64,000 nt of DNA, taken from NCBI RefSeq assembly GCF_016905005.1, contig NZ_JADIKC010000005.1:248001-312000 (forward strand). The letters are read 5' to 3'. The notes below the pieces were generated by a model, which did not search any database, was not told the DNA's origin, and was given only the letters and a program-made list of their open reading frames with translations. The stretch is from Dyella kyungheensis (GTDB taxonomy: Bacteria; Pseudomonadota; Gammaproteobacteria; Xanthomonadales; Rhodanobacteraceae). The stretch's first letter is position 1. Every line of letters starts with the position of its first letter. The position numbers and the translations under genes were made by a program. This document shows positions 28,116 through 36,786 of this stretch, in pieces.

Positions 28116-29528
28116 TCAGTGCGTCTGCTTGCGGTGCTCGATCGCCTGCCGGCGATAGAGCGGGTAGCACAGGGCCAGGCAGATGAACCAGATTGGTGTG
28201 TAGATCAGACCCTGCAGGGTGTCCTGCTTCTGCGCGAACACCCATAGCACGAAGGCGAAGAAGGCCAGCACGATCCAGCACATCGCGACGCCGCCGGGCA
28301 TCTTGAAGATCGAGGTGGCGTGGCGCTCCGGATGCAGTTTCCGGTAGCGCATGTAGGCGATCATGATGAGCGACCACACGAAGATGAAGCAGATGCTGGA
28401 GATGGTGGTGACGATGGTGAAGACCTTCATGACGTCGCCTTCCTGGTAGAGCAGGAACACGCCGATGAAGAGCAGGAAACACGAATACGCCAGGCCGTTC
28501 GCGGGCACGTTGTTGTTGCTCAGTCTGGCGAACGGCTTGGGGCCGAGGCGGCCGGCCGAAAGACCGTAAAGCATGCGACCGGTCGAGTAGATGCCGCTGT
28601 TGGCGGAGGACGTCGCTGAGGTAAGCACCACGAAGTTGATCAGGCTCGCGGCGATCGGAATGCCGATCAGCATGAACAGGTTCACGAACGGGCTGCGATC
28701 CGGCGCCACTTCGTTCCACGGCGTGACTGTCATGATCACCAGCAGGGCGAGCACGTAGAAGATGATCACGCGGATGGGAATGGAGTTGATTGCCTTGGGC
28801 AAGGTCTTTTCCGGATCGCGCGCCTCGGCCGATGCCGTGCCCACGAGCTCGATGCCGACGAAGGCGAACACGGCGATCTGGAACGCCGCCATGAATCCTG
28901 AACCGCCGTGCGGGAACCAGCCGCCGTTCGCCCAGAGATTGGACACCGCCGCCTTGGCGCCGGTCGGCGAAGTGAAGCCGATGGCGATCAGCACGATGCC
29001 GACGGCGATCAGCGCCACGATGGCGATGATCTTCACCAGCGCAAACCAGAACTCCATTTCGCCGAACAGCTTGACGGTGAGCAAGTTGAGGCCCAGCAGC
29101 AGGAGAATGCAGGCCGATCCGGGCAGCCACAGCGGCACGTGCGGCGCCCAGAACTGGATATAGCCGGTGATGGCCGCTATGTCCGCGATGCCCGTGACCA
29201 CCCAGCAGAACCAGTAGGTCCATCCGGTGAAGAAACCCGCCCAGGGGCCGAGCAGGTCGTAGTTGAAGTCGACGAACGACTTGTAGTTCAGGTTGGACAG
29301 CAGCAGCTCGCCCATCGCCCGCATCATGAAGAACAGCACGCTGCCGATGATCGCGTAGGCGAAGATCACCGATGGACCGGCGAGACTGATGGTCTTGCCC
29401 GAGCCCATGAACAGGCCGGTGCCAATGGCGCCGCCGATGGCGATCAGCTGCAGGTGGCGGTTGCGCAGGTTTCGCTGCAGGTGATGTTCGGGTTGGCCGC
29501 TCGCAACGGTCGGTTCGTGGTTTTGCAT
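28116..29528 (-). CDS. cycA: Amino-acid permease, CycA-like (D-Ser/D-Ala/Gly transporter)
   Basis: A 470-residue APC-family inner-membrane proton symporter, the same length as E. coli CycA. The first helix LIAIGGAIGTGLFMGSGK is the substrate-binding consensus of the AAT group. YKSFVDFNYDLLGPWAGFFTGWTYW and the GTASAEARDPEK loop agree with CycA. The ATG at 29528 starts the MQNHEP N-terminus; 36 upstream in-frame codons are excluded. Related permeases such as GabP or LysP are possible, so substrate is inferred. Convergent with the S41-like gene (34-bp gap). Confidence 0.85.
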   Translation of the reverse strand: MQNHEPTVASGQPEHHLQRNLRNRHLQLIAIGGAIGTGLFMGSGKTISLAGPSVIFAYAIIGSVLFFMMRAMGELLLSNLNYKSFVDFNYDLLGPWAGFFTGWTYWFCWVVTGIADIAAITGYIQFWAPHVPLWLPGSACILLLLGLNLLTVKLFGEMEFWFALVKIIAIVALIAVGIVLIAIGFTSPTGAKAAVSNLWANGGWFPHGGSGFMAAFQIAVFAFVGIELVGTASAEARDPEKTLPKAINSIPIRVIIFYVLALLVIMTVTPWNEVAPDRSPFVNLFMLIGIPIAASLINFVVLTSATSSANSGIYSTGRMLYGLSAGRLGPKPFARLSNNNVPANGLAYSCFLLFIGVFLLYQEGDVMKVFTIVTTISSICFIFVWSLIMIAYMRYRKLHPERHATSIFKMPGGVAMCWIVLAFFAFVLWVFAQKQDTLQGLIYTPIWFICLALCYPLYRRQAIEHRKQTH

Positions 29529-29589
29529 GGGCGGCACGATCCTTTCGATGGTCGAAAGAGAGCATCCTAAAGGAGGTCGCGCTGCATGC

Positions 29590-30327
29590 CTATTGGGCGT
29601 CGTGGAAGATGATGCCCAGCGTATGGCGCTGGCCATGGCGCATGCGGCTCACGCCGTGGCGCATGGTCACCCGGTAGGAACCCCTGCTGCCGGCCACCGG
29701 ACGCTGGTTGACGGCAAAGATCACCGCGTCGCCCTGCCGCAGCGGCACCACTTCCACGCGCGACTGCATGCGCGGACGCTGCTCGGTGAGCACGAACTCG
29801 CCGCCGCTGAAGTCGCGCCCAGGTTCGGACAGCAGGATCGCCACCTGCAGCGGAAACACGTGTTCGCCGTAAAGATCCTGATGCAGGCAGTTGTAGTCGC
29901 CGGGGCCGTACTTGAGCAGGAGCGGCGTGGAGCGCGTCTGGCCGGCGTCGTGGCAGCGCGCCAGGAACGCCTCGTGCGTGGCGGGATACTGCACCTCGAT
30001 CCCCATGCGGGCGTTCCATTGGTTGGCCAGTGGCGCCAGGTGCGGATAGAGCGCGCTGCGCAATGGCTGCACGGGATCGGGTAGGGGATAGCGAAAGTAC
30101 TTGTATTCGCCCCGGCCGAAGTTGTGGCGCGCCATCACCACGCGGCTGCGGTACAGCGATTCGTTGGCGTATTGGCCGGCGATATGGTCGCACCGCCCGG
30201 TATCGAGCAGACCCTGGATCACCGTACTGCCGCGTTCATCCAGCTCCGATAGCGCGATTTGCCAGTCGATGGCATCGATGCGCGAGGCGATCGGTTGGCT
30301 GGGCGAATCGGTGAGTCGTGCGTGCAT
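29590..30327 (-). CDS. 2-oxoglutarate/Fe(II)-dependent oxygenase family protein
   Basis: A 245-residue double-stranded beta-helix protein. The iron ligands H149 and D151 lie in CLHQDLYGEHVFP, the third ligand is H224 in TMRHGVSRMR, and R234 ten residues on would bind 2-oxoglutarate. It resembles the prolyl-4-hydroxylase-like COG3826 proteins of Proteobacteria whose substrate is unknown. The gene follows, on the same strand, the DUF2058 gene and precedes cycA by 61 bp; no functional link is evident. Confidence 0.8.
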   Translation of the reverse strand: MHARLTDSPSQPIASRIDAIDWQIALSELDERGSTVIQGLLDTGRCDHIAGQYANESLYRSRVVMARHNFGRGEYKYFRYPLPDPVQPLRSALYPHLAPLANQWNARMGIEVQYPATHEAFLARCHDAGQTRSTPLLLKYGPGDYNCLHQDLYGEHVFPLQVAILLSEPGRDFSGGEFVLTEQRPRMQSRVEVVPLRQGDAVIFAVNQRPVAGSRGSYRVTMRHGVSRMRHGQRHTLGIIFHDAQ

Positions 30328-30398
30328 GGCCGGCGCTCGAGTGGCGGATCCCGAAAACTAGCCGACGGCGATGGCGCCCGCACTCCGTTTCTTGCGAA

Positions 30399-30938
30399 TC
30401 ACCAGACCAGGTCGTCGGGCACCTTGAACTGGCTGTAGAACTCGTCGTCGTCGCTGGCCGGCTTCGCCTCGGCGGCGTGGCCGTGGTCCAGCACGATGAC
30501 GCTGGCATCACGCTCGCGCAGCTTGTCGGCCGCGGCGCGCGGCAACAGCTCGTAGCCGTCCCCCTGGCGCGCAATCACCAGCGTGCCCTTGGCCAGCTGC
30601 GCGCGCAGCACCTCGTTCACCAGCACGCTGTGGATCTTGTCGCCATCGTTGAAGCGGTAGCTGATTTCGCCCTCGCGCTTCACCTTGTGGGTCTCGATGA
30701 TCTGGCGCACCTGCGCGGCGATCTCACGGGCATGCGCCTGCGCGTTGCGCTCGGCAGCCAGGGCGCGATCGCGTTCGGCGCGTTCGGCCTGCAGGCGCTG
30801 GGTATCGATCTTCTCGGGTGCCTCGGTGGCCACGGGCTTGCCCTGGCGCTGCTTGGCCTGTTCGCGTGCCACCTGGTCGACCTTGCCCTTCTTGGCGAGG
30901 CCGGCCTTGAGCAACTGTTCCTGCAAGGGATTGCGCAT
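30399..30938 (-). CDS. DUF2058 domain protein (YaiL-like nucleoprotein/polynucleotide-binding)
   Basis: The 179-residue cytoplasmic protein starts MRNPLQEQLLKAGLAKKGK, the signature of DUF2058, continues with a long charged coiled coil (about 25-95) and ends with a conserved globular part (ISYRFNDGDKI, the LVNEVLRAQLAKG helix and a DDEFYSQFKVPDDLVW tail). E. coli YaiL is the model member, with no firm function. The ATG at 30938 begins the family; the longer upstream frame is not supported. Confidence 0.85.
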   Translation of the reverse strand: MRNPLQEQLLKAGLAKKGKVDQVAREQAKQRQGKPVATEAPEKIDTQRLQAERAERDRALAAERNAQAHAREIAAQVRQIIETHKVKREGEISYRFNDGDKIHSVLVNEVLRAQLAKGTLVIARQGDGYELLPRAAADKLRERDASVIVLDHGHAAEAKPASDDDEFYSQFKVPDDLVW

Positions 30939-31064
30939 GCGTGGAGCGTCCGGAAAACGTGACCTGGGATTGTAGCGCGGGTCCGGCTCGCGGCGATCTG
31001 CGGCCCCGTGAGACGCGCCATGGCATGATGGTCCCCGGCAGGGCTCCTCACCAAAGGATGTGCC

Positions 31065-31448
31065 GTGATCCCGCATTTCACCGACCATTCGGCCAACGAG
31101 CGCACTTATCTCGCCTGGGTTCGCACCGCCATCTCGGTGATGGCGTTCGGCTTCCTGCTCGAGCGCTTCGACATCTTCCTGCTGTTCACTTCGCGCGCGG
31201 CGGCCAAGGTGACCGAAGGCCTGCATACGCAGGCATCGCAATGGCTGGGCCTGGGGCTGCTGCTGGTGGGCGCGTTGATGATCGTGGGTGCCACAATCCG
31301 CTTCTATCGCAATCGCAAGGCGATCGAGGCGGCGGACTCGTCCATGTATGGCGACTCGTGGACGGCGCGCGGCATGGCGGTGTTGTTGGTGCTGATGGCG
31401 ATCTTTTTGACGCTGTATGTGGCGAGGCAGATTGCGGCGCTGAGTTGA
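31065..31448 (+). CDS. DUF202 (YidH-family) inner-membrane protein
   Basis: The 127-residue protein has the DUF202 signature near its start (NERTYLAWVRTAISVMAFGF) and three membrane helices (about 20-42, 61-80, 102-122). The function of this widespread family is unknown. The start is GTG at 31065. It is divergent from the DUF2058 gene, and a palindromic repeat begins eight bases after its stop. Confidence 0.88.
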   Translation: MIPHFTDHSANERTYLAWVRTAISVMAFGFLLERFDIFLLFTSRAAAKVTEGLHTQASQWLGLGLLLVGALMIVGATIRFYRNRKAIEAADSSMYGDSWTARGMAVLLVLMAIFLTLYVARQIAALS

Positions 31449-31455
31449 GGCTCCA

Positions 31456-31560
31456 GCTCGTCATTCCGGCGCAGGCCGGAATCCAGCAGCGGTGCATGCC
31501 GGTTGTCGCGATAACCAGATTCATCGCACCTGGATTCCGGCCTGCGCCGGAATGACGAGC
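31456..31560. repeat. Palindromic repeat element, ATTCCGGCGCAGGCCGGAAT family, copy 2
   Basis: Two 31-bp arms (31456-31486, 31530-31560) are inverted copies. The centre is only 43 bp, shorter than in the copies at 1014 and 59136, although a GTTGTCGC segment is shared with the 59136 copy. It lies between two convergent genes. Confidence 0.88.
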
Positions 31561-31583
31561 AAAAAAAGCATTGGTGCTGAACG

Positions 31584-31610
31584 GAAAAAAGCGCCGTATC
31601 GCTACGGCGC
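31584..31610 (-). terminator. Intrinsic terminator of the beta-oxidation operon
   Basis: The stem GCGCCGTA/TACGGCGC with loop TCGC (31591-31610) is flanked on the left by six A residues, giving a U-tract for minus-strand transcription leaving the thiolase gene. Confidence 0.85.
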
Positions 31611-31637
31611 CTTTCATTTCCCACATGAGGCAATCGA

Positions 31638-32846
31638 TCAAAGCGCTTCGAACACGCCCGCCGCGCCCATGCCGGTGCCGATGCACATCGTCACCATGCC
31701 GTACTTCTGCTTGCGGCGGCGCATGCCGTGGATCAGCGTGGCGGCGCGGATCGCGCCGGTGGCGCCAAGCGGATGGCCGAGCGCAATGGCGCCGCCCAAC
31801 GGGTTGACCTTGGCCGGATCGAGGCCGAGATCGCCGATCACCGCCAGTGCCTGAGCGGCAAACGCTTCGTTGAGCTCGATCCAGTCCAGCTGGTCCTGGG
31901 TCAGGCCAACCTGCTTGAGCGCCTTGGGAATCGCTTCCTTCGGACCGATGCCCATCACTTCCGGCTTCACGCCAGCCACGGAGAAGCCGACGTAGCGCGC
32001 GATCGGGGTGAGGTTGAATTCCTTCACCGCCTTCTCGCTGGCGATCAGCAGGGCGCCGGCGCCGTCGGACATCTGCGAGGAATTGCCGGCCGTCACCGAG
32101 CCGCCGAACTTGTCGTTGCGGAACACCGTCTTCAACTTCGACAGCACTTCCAGCGTGGTGCCGGAGCGCGGGCCTTCGTCGGTGTCGATCAGGCGGCTGT
32201 CGGTCTTGATGCCGCGCGTGGCCAGGTCGGGGTAATGGTCGTCGAGCTGGAACGGCGTGATTTCTTCCTTGAATTCGCCGGCGGCGATGGCGGCCAACGC
32301 GCGGCGATGGCTTTCCACGGCGAACGCGTCCTGCTGCTCGCGCGTGACCTTCCACTGCTCGGCCACTTTCTCGGCGGTGATGCCCATGCCATAGGCGATG
32401 GCGACATCTTCCTTGTTGGCGAAGATGGCCGGATTCATGGCGATCTTGTTGCCCATCATCGGCACCATGCTCATGCTCTCGGTGCCGGCCGCGATCATCA
32501 GGTCGGCCACACCGAGCTGGATGCGGTCGGCGGCCATGGCGATGGCCTGCACGCCCGACGAGCAGAAGCGGTTGATGGTGACGCCCGGCACGGTGTACGG
32601 CAGGCCGGCGAGCAGGGCGCCGATGCGTGCCACGTTCATGCCTTGCTCGGCTTCGGGCATGGCGCAGCCGACGATCACGTCTTCGATGCGATGCGGATCG
32701 ATGCCCGGCGCCTGCGCCATCACGGCGCGGATCACGTGGGCGAGCATGTCGTCCGGACGGGTGTTGCGGAATACGCCGCGCGGCGCCTTGCCGACCGGCG
32801 TGCGGGTGGCGGCGACGATGTAGGCGTCTTGCACTTGCTTGCTCAT
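31638..32846 (-). CDS. fadA: Acetyl-CoA C-acyltransferase (thiolase), fatty-acid degradation
   Basis: This enzyme cleaves 3-ketoacyl-CoA with CoA to acetyl-CoA and a shortened acyl-CoA, the last step of beta-oxidation. The 402-residue thiolase has the nucleophile C95 ([10 protein letters not shown]), H358 in [14 protein letters not shown] and the proton-shuttling C388 in MCIGTGMGA. The ATG at 32846 begins the conserved [14 protein letters not shown] region. It lies 73 bp downstream of the fadN-like gene in the same operon. The symbol is by function; the closest type may be FadA/FadI or the FadA of Gram-positives. Confidence 0.92.
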   Translation of the reverse strand: MSKQVQDAYIVAATRTPVGKAPRGVFRNTRPDDMLAHVIRAVMAQAPGIDPHRIEDVIVGCAMPEAEQGMNVARIGALLAGLPYTVPGVTINRFCSSGVQAIAMAADRIQLGVADLMIAAGTESMSMVPMMGNKIAMNPAIFANKEDVAIAYGMGITAEKVAEQWKVTREQQDAFAVESHRRALAAIAAGEFKEEITPFQLDDHYPDLATRGIKTDSRLIDTDEGPRSGTTLEVLSKLKTVFRNDKFGGSVTAGNSSQMSDGAGALLIASEKAVKEFNLTPIARYVGFSVAGVKPEVMGIGPKEAIPKALKQVGLTQDQLDWIELNEAFAAQALAVIGDLGLDPAKVNPLGGAIALGHPLGATGAIRAATLIHGMRRRKQKYGMVTMCIGTGMGAAGVFEAL

Positions 32847-32919
32847 GGTTTTGCTCCGTGGCGTCGCGCGTGATTCGCGGCGACGCACTCAAAGTTTGTT
32901 CGCAGGTAAGGACGCTTGG

Positions 32920-35304
32920 TTAGTTGCGCAGCGGCTTGCCGGTGGTCATGGTGTGCGCGATGCGGGCCTGGGTCTTCTCGGTCTTGGCCAGCTCCACGAA
33001 GTGCTTGCGTTCCAGCTGCAGCAGCCACTCCTCGTCGACCTGCGAACCGCGTTCGATCTTGCCGCCGCACAGCGTGTCTGCGATGCGCGTGGCGATTGCG
33101 ACGTCATGCGGCGAAGCGAAATAGCCTTCCGCCAGATTGGCGAGCGACGCCTGGAAGGTGGCCGTGCCCACATCGCCGGCGACCGGGATGTTGCGAGCCA
33201 TCATCGGCGGACGCCAGCCGCTCTCGGCCAGCGACAGCGCGACCTTCTTGGCGACGTAGAGCAGTTCGTAGGCGTTGAACACCACGATGTCGCTGTCGCG
33301 CAGCAGGCCCAACTGCTTGGCTTCCATCGCGCTGCCGGAGACCTTCGCCATGGCGACCGTCTCGAACACTTTCTTCAGCGCTTCGAACGGATCTTCCGGG
33401 TTCGCCTTGGCGGCGCGGATGGCCAGCTCGTGCAAGCCGCCACCGGCCGGCAGCAGGCCCACGCCGGCCTCGACCAGACCGATATAGCTTTCCAGCGCCG
33501 CCACGGTGCGCGCCGAATGCATCTGGAATTCGCAGCCGCCGCCGAGGGCGAGACCGCGCACGGCCGACACCACCGGCACCAGCGAATGCTTGATGCGCAT
33601 GCTGGTGGCCTGGAAGTTGGCGACCATCTTCTCGAAGTCGTCGAACTTGCCCGCCTGCAGCAGACCCAGCGCGCCCTTCAAATCGGCGCCGGCCGAGAAC
33701 GGCTCGCCGGTCTGCCAGATCACCACCGCCTTGAGCTGCTGCTCGGCGACATCGATCGCCTGCTGCACGCCATCGAGCACGTGGTCGTTGACCGTGTTCA
33801 TCTTGGTCTTGAACGAGATGATGCCCACGCCATCGTCGCCGAGCGTCCACAGACGCACGCCGTCGTTTTCCCACACCGTCGTGCCCTGGTCGAACTTCTC
33901 GCCAAGGATCGGATCGGGGAACAGCTGGCGCTGGTACACCGGATGCTGCGAGCGCGGCTTGTTCTTGCCTTCGGTAGCCGACCAGGAGCCATCCTTGCCG
34001 TGCACGCCGTTGCGGCCGTCGGTGACCCATGCCGGCAGCGGCGCCTTGCTCATGGCCTTGCCGGCCGCGATGTCTTCGGCGATCCAGCCCGCCACCTGCT
34101 GCCAGCCGGCAGCCTGCCAGGTCTCGAACGGACCGAGCTTCCAGCCGTAGCCCCAGCGGATGGCGAAGTCGACGTCGCGCGCAGTGTCAGCGATGTCGGC
34201 CAGGTGATAAGCGCTGTAATGGAACAGATCGCGGAAGGTCGCCCACAGGAACTGCGCCTGCGGATCGCTCGACGCGCGCAGCTTGCCGAACTTCTCGGCG
34301 GGGTCTTTGATCGCCAGGATCGCAGCGACTTCATCCGAAGCCTTCTGCTCGGACGGACGATAATCCTGCTTGGCCACGTCTAGCACGACGATGTCCTTGC
34401 CGGCCTTGCGATAGAAACCCGCGCCGGTCTTCTGGCCGAGCGCACCCTTTTCGATCAACGCGGACAGCCACACCGGCGCCTTGAAGTAGTCGTGCCACGG
34501 ATCGTCGGCCAAGGTATCGGCCATGGTCTTGATCACGTGCGCCATGGTGTCCAGGCCGACCACGTCGGCGGTGCGGTAGGTCGCACTCTTGGGACGGCCC
34601 ACGGCCGGACCGGTCAATGCGTCGACCGTGTCGAAGCCCAGGCCGAACTGCTGCGTGTGATGCATGGTGGCCAGCATCGAGAACACGCCGATGCGGTTGC
34701 CGATGAAGTTCGGCGTGTCCTTCGCATACACCACGCCCTTGCCGAGCGCGGTGGTGAGGAACGCTTCGAGGCCTTCCAGCACGTTCTTGTCGGTGAGTTT
34801 GGTCGGGATCAGCTCGACCAGATGCATATAGCGCGGCGGATTGAAGAAGTGCACGCCGCTGAAACGGTGGCGCATCTCTTCTGGCAGCGCTTCGGCCAGC
34901 TGGTTGATCGACAGGCCCGAAGTGTTGGACGCGATCACCGCGGTCGGCGACAGATGGGTGGCGATCTTCTTGTACAGATCCAGCTTCCAGTCCATCCGTT
35001 CGGCAATCGCTTCGATCACCAGGTCCACGTCCTTCAGATGATCGAGATGCTCGTCATAGTTGGCCGGGATGATGGTGGCGGCGACGTTCTTGTCGGCCAG
35101 CGGGGCAGGCGAGAGCTTCTGCAGGTTGGCGATGGCCTTCAGCGCGATGCCGCTCTTGGGACCTTCCTTGGCGGGCAGGTCGAACAGCACGGTCTCGACG
35201 CCGGCATTGCTCAGGTGCGCGGCGATCTGCGCGCCCATGACGCCGGCGCCCAGTACCGCAGCCTTGCGGATTCGTAGCGCTTTGGGGGTGGATGGAGCGG
35301 TCAT
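32920..35304 (-). CDS. 3-hydroxyacyl-CoA dehydrogenase/enoyl-CoA hydratase fusion (FadN type)
   Basis: A 794-residue bifunctional enzyme for the hydration and NAD-dependent oxidation steps of beta-oxidation. The order is dehydrogenase first (Rossmann loop GAGVMGAQIA at 19-28, the SNTSGLSI and HFFNPPRYMHLVEL segments, C-terminal HCDH domains to about 470) and crotonase second (about 485-770, with SAGADLKG and the oxyanion segment ALGGGCEF). FadB and FadJ have the reverse order; this arrangement matches Bacillus FadN. It lies between the TetR gene (73 bp upstream) and the thiolase. Confidence 0.93.
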   Translation of the reverse strand: MTAPSTPKALRIRKAAVLGAGVMGAQIAAHLSNAGVETVLFDLPAKEGPKSGIALKAIANLQKLSPAPLADKNVAATIIPANYDEHLDHLKDVDLVIEAIAERMDWKLDLYKKIATHLSPTAVIASNTSGLSINQLAEALPEEMRHRFSGVHFFNPPRYMHLVELIPTKLTDKNVLEGLEAFLTTALGKGVVYAKDTPNFIGNRIGVFSMLATMHHTQQFGLGFDTVDALTGPAVGRPKSATYRTADVVGLDTMAHVIKTMADTLADDPWHDYFKAPVWLSALIEKGALGQKTGAGFYRKAGKDIVVLDVAKQDYRPSEQKASDEVAAILAIKDPAEKFGKLRASSDPQAQFLWATFRDLFHYSAYHLADIADTARDVDFAIRWGYGWKLGPFETWQAAGWQQVAGWIAEDIAAGKAMSKAPLPAWVTDGRNGVHGKDGSWSATEGKNKPRSQHPVYQRQLFPDPILGEKFDQGTTVWENDGVRLWTLGDDGVGIISFKTKMNTVNDHVLDGVQQAIDVAEQQLKAVVIWQTGEPFSAGADLKGALGLLQAGKFDDFEKMVANFQATSMRIKHSLVPVVSAVRGLALGGGCEFQMHSARTVAALESYIGLVEAGVGLLPAGGGLHELAIRAAKANPEDPFEALKKVFETVAMAKVSGSAMEAKQLGLLRDSDIVVFNAYELLYVAKKVALSLAESGWRPPMMARNIPVAGDVGTATFQASLANLAEGYFASPHDVAIATRIADTLCGGKIERGSQVDEEWLLQLERKHFVELAKTEKTQARIAHTMTTGKPLRN

Positions 35305-35377
35305 TGGCTTCTCCGTAATGCGAAACGCTGGTGGTGAGAAAGACGTCGGCCGCAGCGGGCCGAAGGGAAGGTTGGAA

Positions 35378-36001
35378 TCAGGGGGACTTCAGGCCGGAGG
35401 CGGCGAAGCGGATCAGGTGCTGCGCGGTCTGTTCGCGATGGCGGTCTTCGGGCACGTCGCTTTTGCGCTGGATCATGCCGAAACCCGACATCGCGTGAGT
35501 GAGCGCGCCGGTGACCAGATCCACTCGCCAGTACAGCTCTTCCTTGCTCAGTTGCGGCAGCAGGCGGGCGAATTCGGCGGTGAACTGGCGCATCACGTGG
35601 CCGTAGTTGTCCGACAGGAACTTGCGAAGGGTGTCGTCGTGCTCGGCGAACGCGCGGGCCAGCACGCGCATGAACAGCGAGCCGTTGCCATCGTGGGAAA
35701 GCTCCAGTGCAGGCACGATGAAGGCGGCCAGCACGTCCTCGACGGTGGTGCCGGCGTCGCCGGCGATCTTCTGCAGGGCAGCCATGCGGCGGCCGTTGAG
35801 CTGATCCAGGCGGCGGCGGAACACCTCTTCGATCAGCCGATCCTTGGAGCCGAAGTGATAATTGACCGCGGCCAGGTTGACCCCGGCGGCGGCGGTGAGC
35901 TGGCGCAGCGAGGCGCCTTCGAAGCCGTGCCGGGCGAACAATTCCTCCGCGGCGCCGAGAATGCGTTCCTTGGTGGGCATGGAAGCACTGGAAACTGGCA
36001 T
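35378..36001 (-). CDS. TetR-family repressor, PsrA/FadR-like
   Basis: The 207-residue protein has the TetR helix-turn-helix at about 10-58 (ILGAAEELFARHGFEGASLR, then AAGVNLAAVNYHFGSKDRL) and a C-terminal ligand domain. As first gene of the fad operon with PsrA-type palindromes upstream, it probably represses its own operon until long-chain acyl-CoA or fatty acid binds. The start at 36001 is preceded by GGAG about nine bases away. The ligand is inferred from context. Confidence 0.85.
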   Translation of the reverse strand: MPVSSASMPTKERILGAAEELFARHGFEGASLRQLTAAAGVNLAAVNYHFGSKDRLIEEVFRRRLDQLNGRRMAALQKIAGDAGTTVEDVLAAFIVPALELSHDGNGSLFMRVLARAFAEHDDTLRKFLSDNYGHVMRQFTAEFARLLPQLSKEELYWRVDLVTGALTHAMSGFGMIQRKSDVPEDRHREQTAQHLIRFAASGLKSP

Positions 36002-36023
36002 GGTCCGCAACTCCGGGCAGGAA

Positions 36024-36039
36024 TCAAACGATCGTTTGA
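36024..36039. promoter_or_regulatory. PsrA-like operator 1 (perfect 16-bp palindrome)
   Basis: TCAAACGATCGTTTGA is perfectly self-complementary and fits the PsrA consensus of CAAAC and GTTTG half-sites separated by two to four bases. It sits 22 bp upstream of the TetR start, between it and the divergent ndk gene. Confidence 0.75.
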
Positions 36040-36064
36040 GGATACGCGGGACGATTTGCGCCCG

Positions 36065-36080
36065 TCAAACGGTCGTTTCA
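36065..36080. promoter_or_regulatory. PsrA-like operator 2 (imperfect palindrome)
   Basis: TCAAACGGTCGTTTCA differs from operator 1 at three positions and keeps the AAACG/CGTTT half-sites. The two centres are 41 bp apart, about four helical turns, so repressor dimers would bind the same face of DNA. Confidence 0.65.
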
Positions 36081-36236
36081 AGGGGCGCCGAGATCCCCTG
36101 CGCGCGGCTTGCGAATCAGGTAGAATCTGTCAAACTTTCGTGAGCTAAATCCCCATATCTAGTCGGGATTTGGCGTAAGTTCGCCGATAACGATCGGCCC
36201 GCCCACTCAAATACCAGTTTTTCCGGAGCACACCAC

Positions 36237-36662
36237 ATGGCGCTGGAGCGCACCCTTTCCATTATCAAGCCCGACGCCGTTGCCAAGAACGTGATCGGTG
36301 AAATTTATGCACGCTTCGAAAAGGCCGGCCTGAAAATCGTCGCCGCCAAGATGAAGCACCTGTCGCGCAAAGAAGCCGAAGGTTTCTATGCGGTGCACAA
36401 GGAGCGTCCGTTCTTCAACGCGCTGGTCGAGTTCATGATCTCCGGTCCGGTGATGATTCAGGCACTCGAAGGCGACAACGCGATCCTCAAGCATCGCGAC
36501 CTGATGGGCGCCACCAATCCGAAGGACGCTGCGCCGGGCACGATCCGCGCCGACTTCGCCGATTCCATCGATGCGAACGCTGTGCACGGTTCCGACGCTG
36601 CCGAAACGGCTGCCGTCGAGATCGCGTACTTCTTCGCGACCACAGAAACGTTCTCGAGGTAA
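36237..36662 (+). CDS. ndk: Nucleoside diphosphate kinase
   Basis: Ndk balances nucleoside triphosphate pools by phosphate transfer through a histidine intermediate. The 141-residue protein starts with [17 protein letters not shown], has the active-site H117 in NAVHGSD, and the R/N residues of GATNPKDA. It is full length. It is the first gene of the conserved ndk-rlmN-pilF-rodZ string. A GGAG lies at about the right distance before the ATG. Confidence 0.98.
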   Translation: MALERTLSIIKPDAVAKNVIGEIYARFEKAGLKIVAAKMKHLSRKEAEGFYAVHKERPFFNALVEFMISGPVMIQALEGDNAILKHRDLMGATNPKDAAPGTIRADFADSIDANAVHGSDAAETAAVEIAYFFATTETFSR

Positions 36663-36664
36663 GT

Positions 36665-36712
36665 GCGCTCATCCATGAGCGCGAAGATCACGAAGCGGCC
36701 ATCCATGGCCGC
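36665..36712. repeat. Twin hairpins with shared design between ndk and rlmN
   Basis: GCGCTCAT-CC-ATGAGCGC (36665-36682) and GCGGCCAT-CC-ATGGCCGC (36695-36712) are two perfect 8-bp inverted repeats with the same CC loop and the same stem tip (CAT/ATG). Each is followed by a stretch ending TCACGAA. No T-run follows either one. Confidence 0.8.
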
Positions 36713-36760
36713 ACTCTTCACGAAAACCGCGTTCCATTGGATAGCGTAAGGATTAAGAGG

Positions 36761-36775
36761 GCGGCGTTGAGCCGC
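36761..36775 (+). other. Small hairpin before the rlmN start
   Basis: GCGGC/GCCGC with loop GTTGA ends eleven bases before the rlmN ATG, where a ribosome-binding site would be expected. No clear Shine-Dalgarno is seen, so the structure may affect initiation. Confidence 0.4.
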
Positions 36776-36786
36776 AATATTTCAAG

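Noticed and set aside
32888-32899. CTCAAAGTTTGT between fadN and fadA as a third PsrA-like site
   Set aside because: Half-sites are CAAA/TTTG with the wrong spacing and without the CAAAC/GTTTG consensus.
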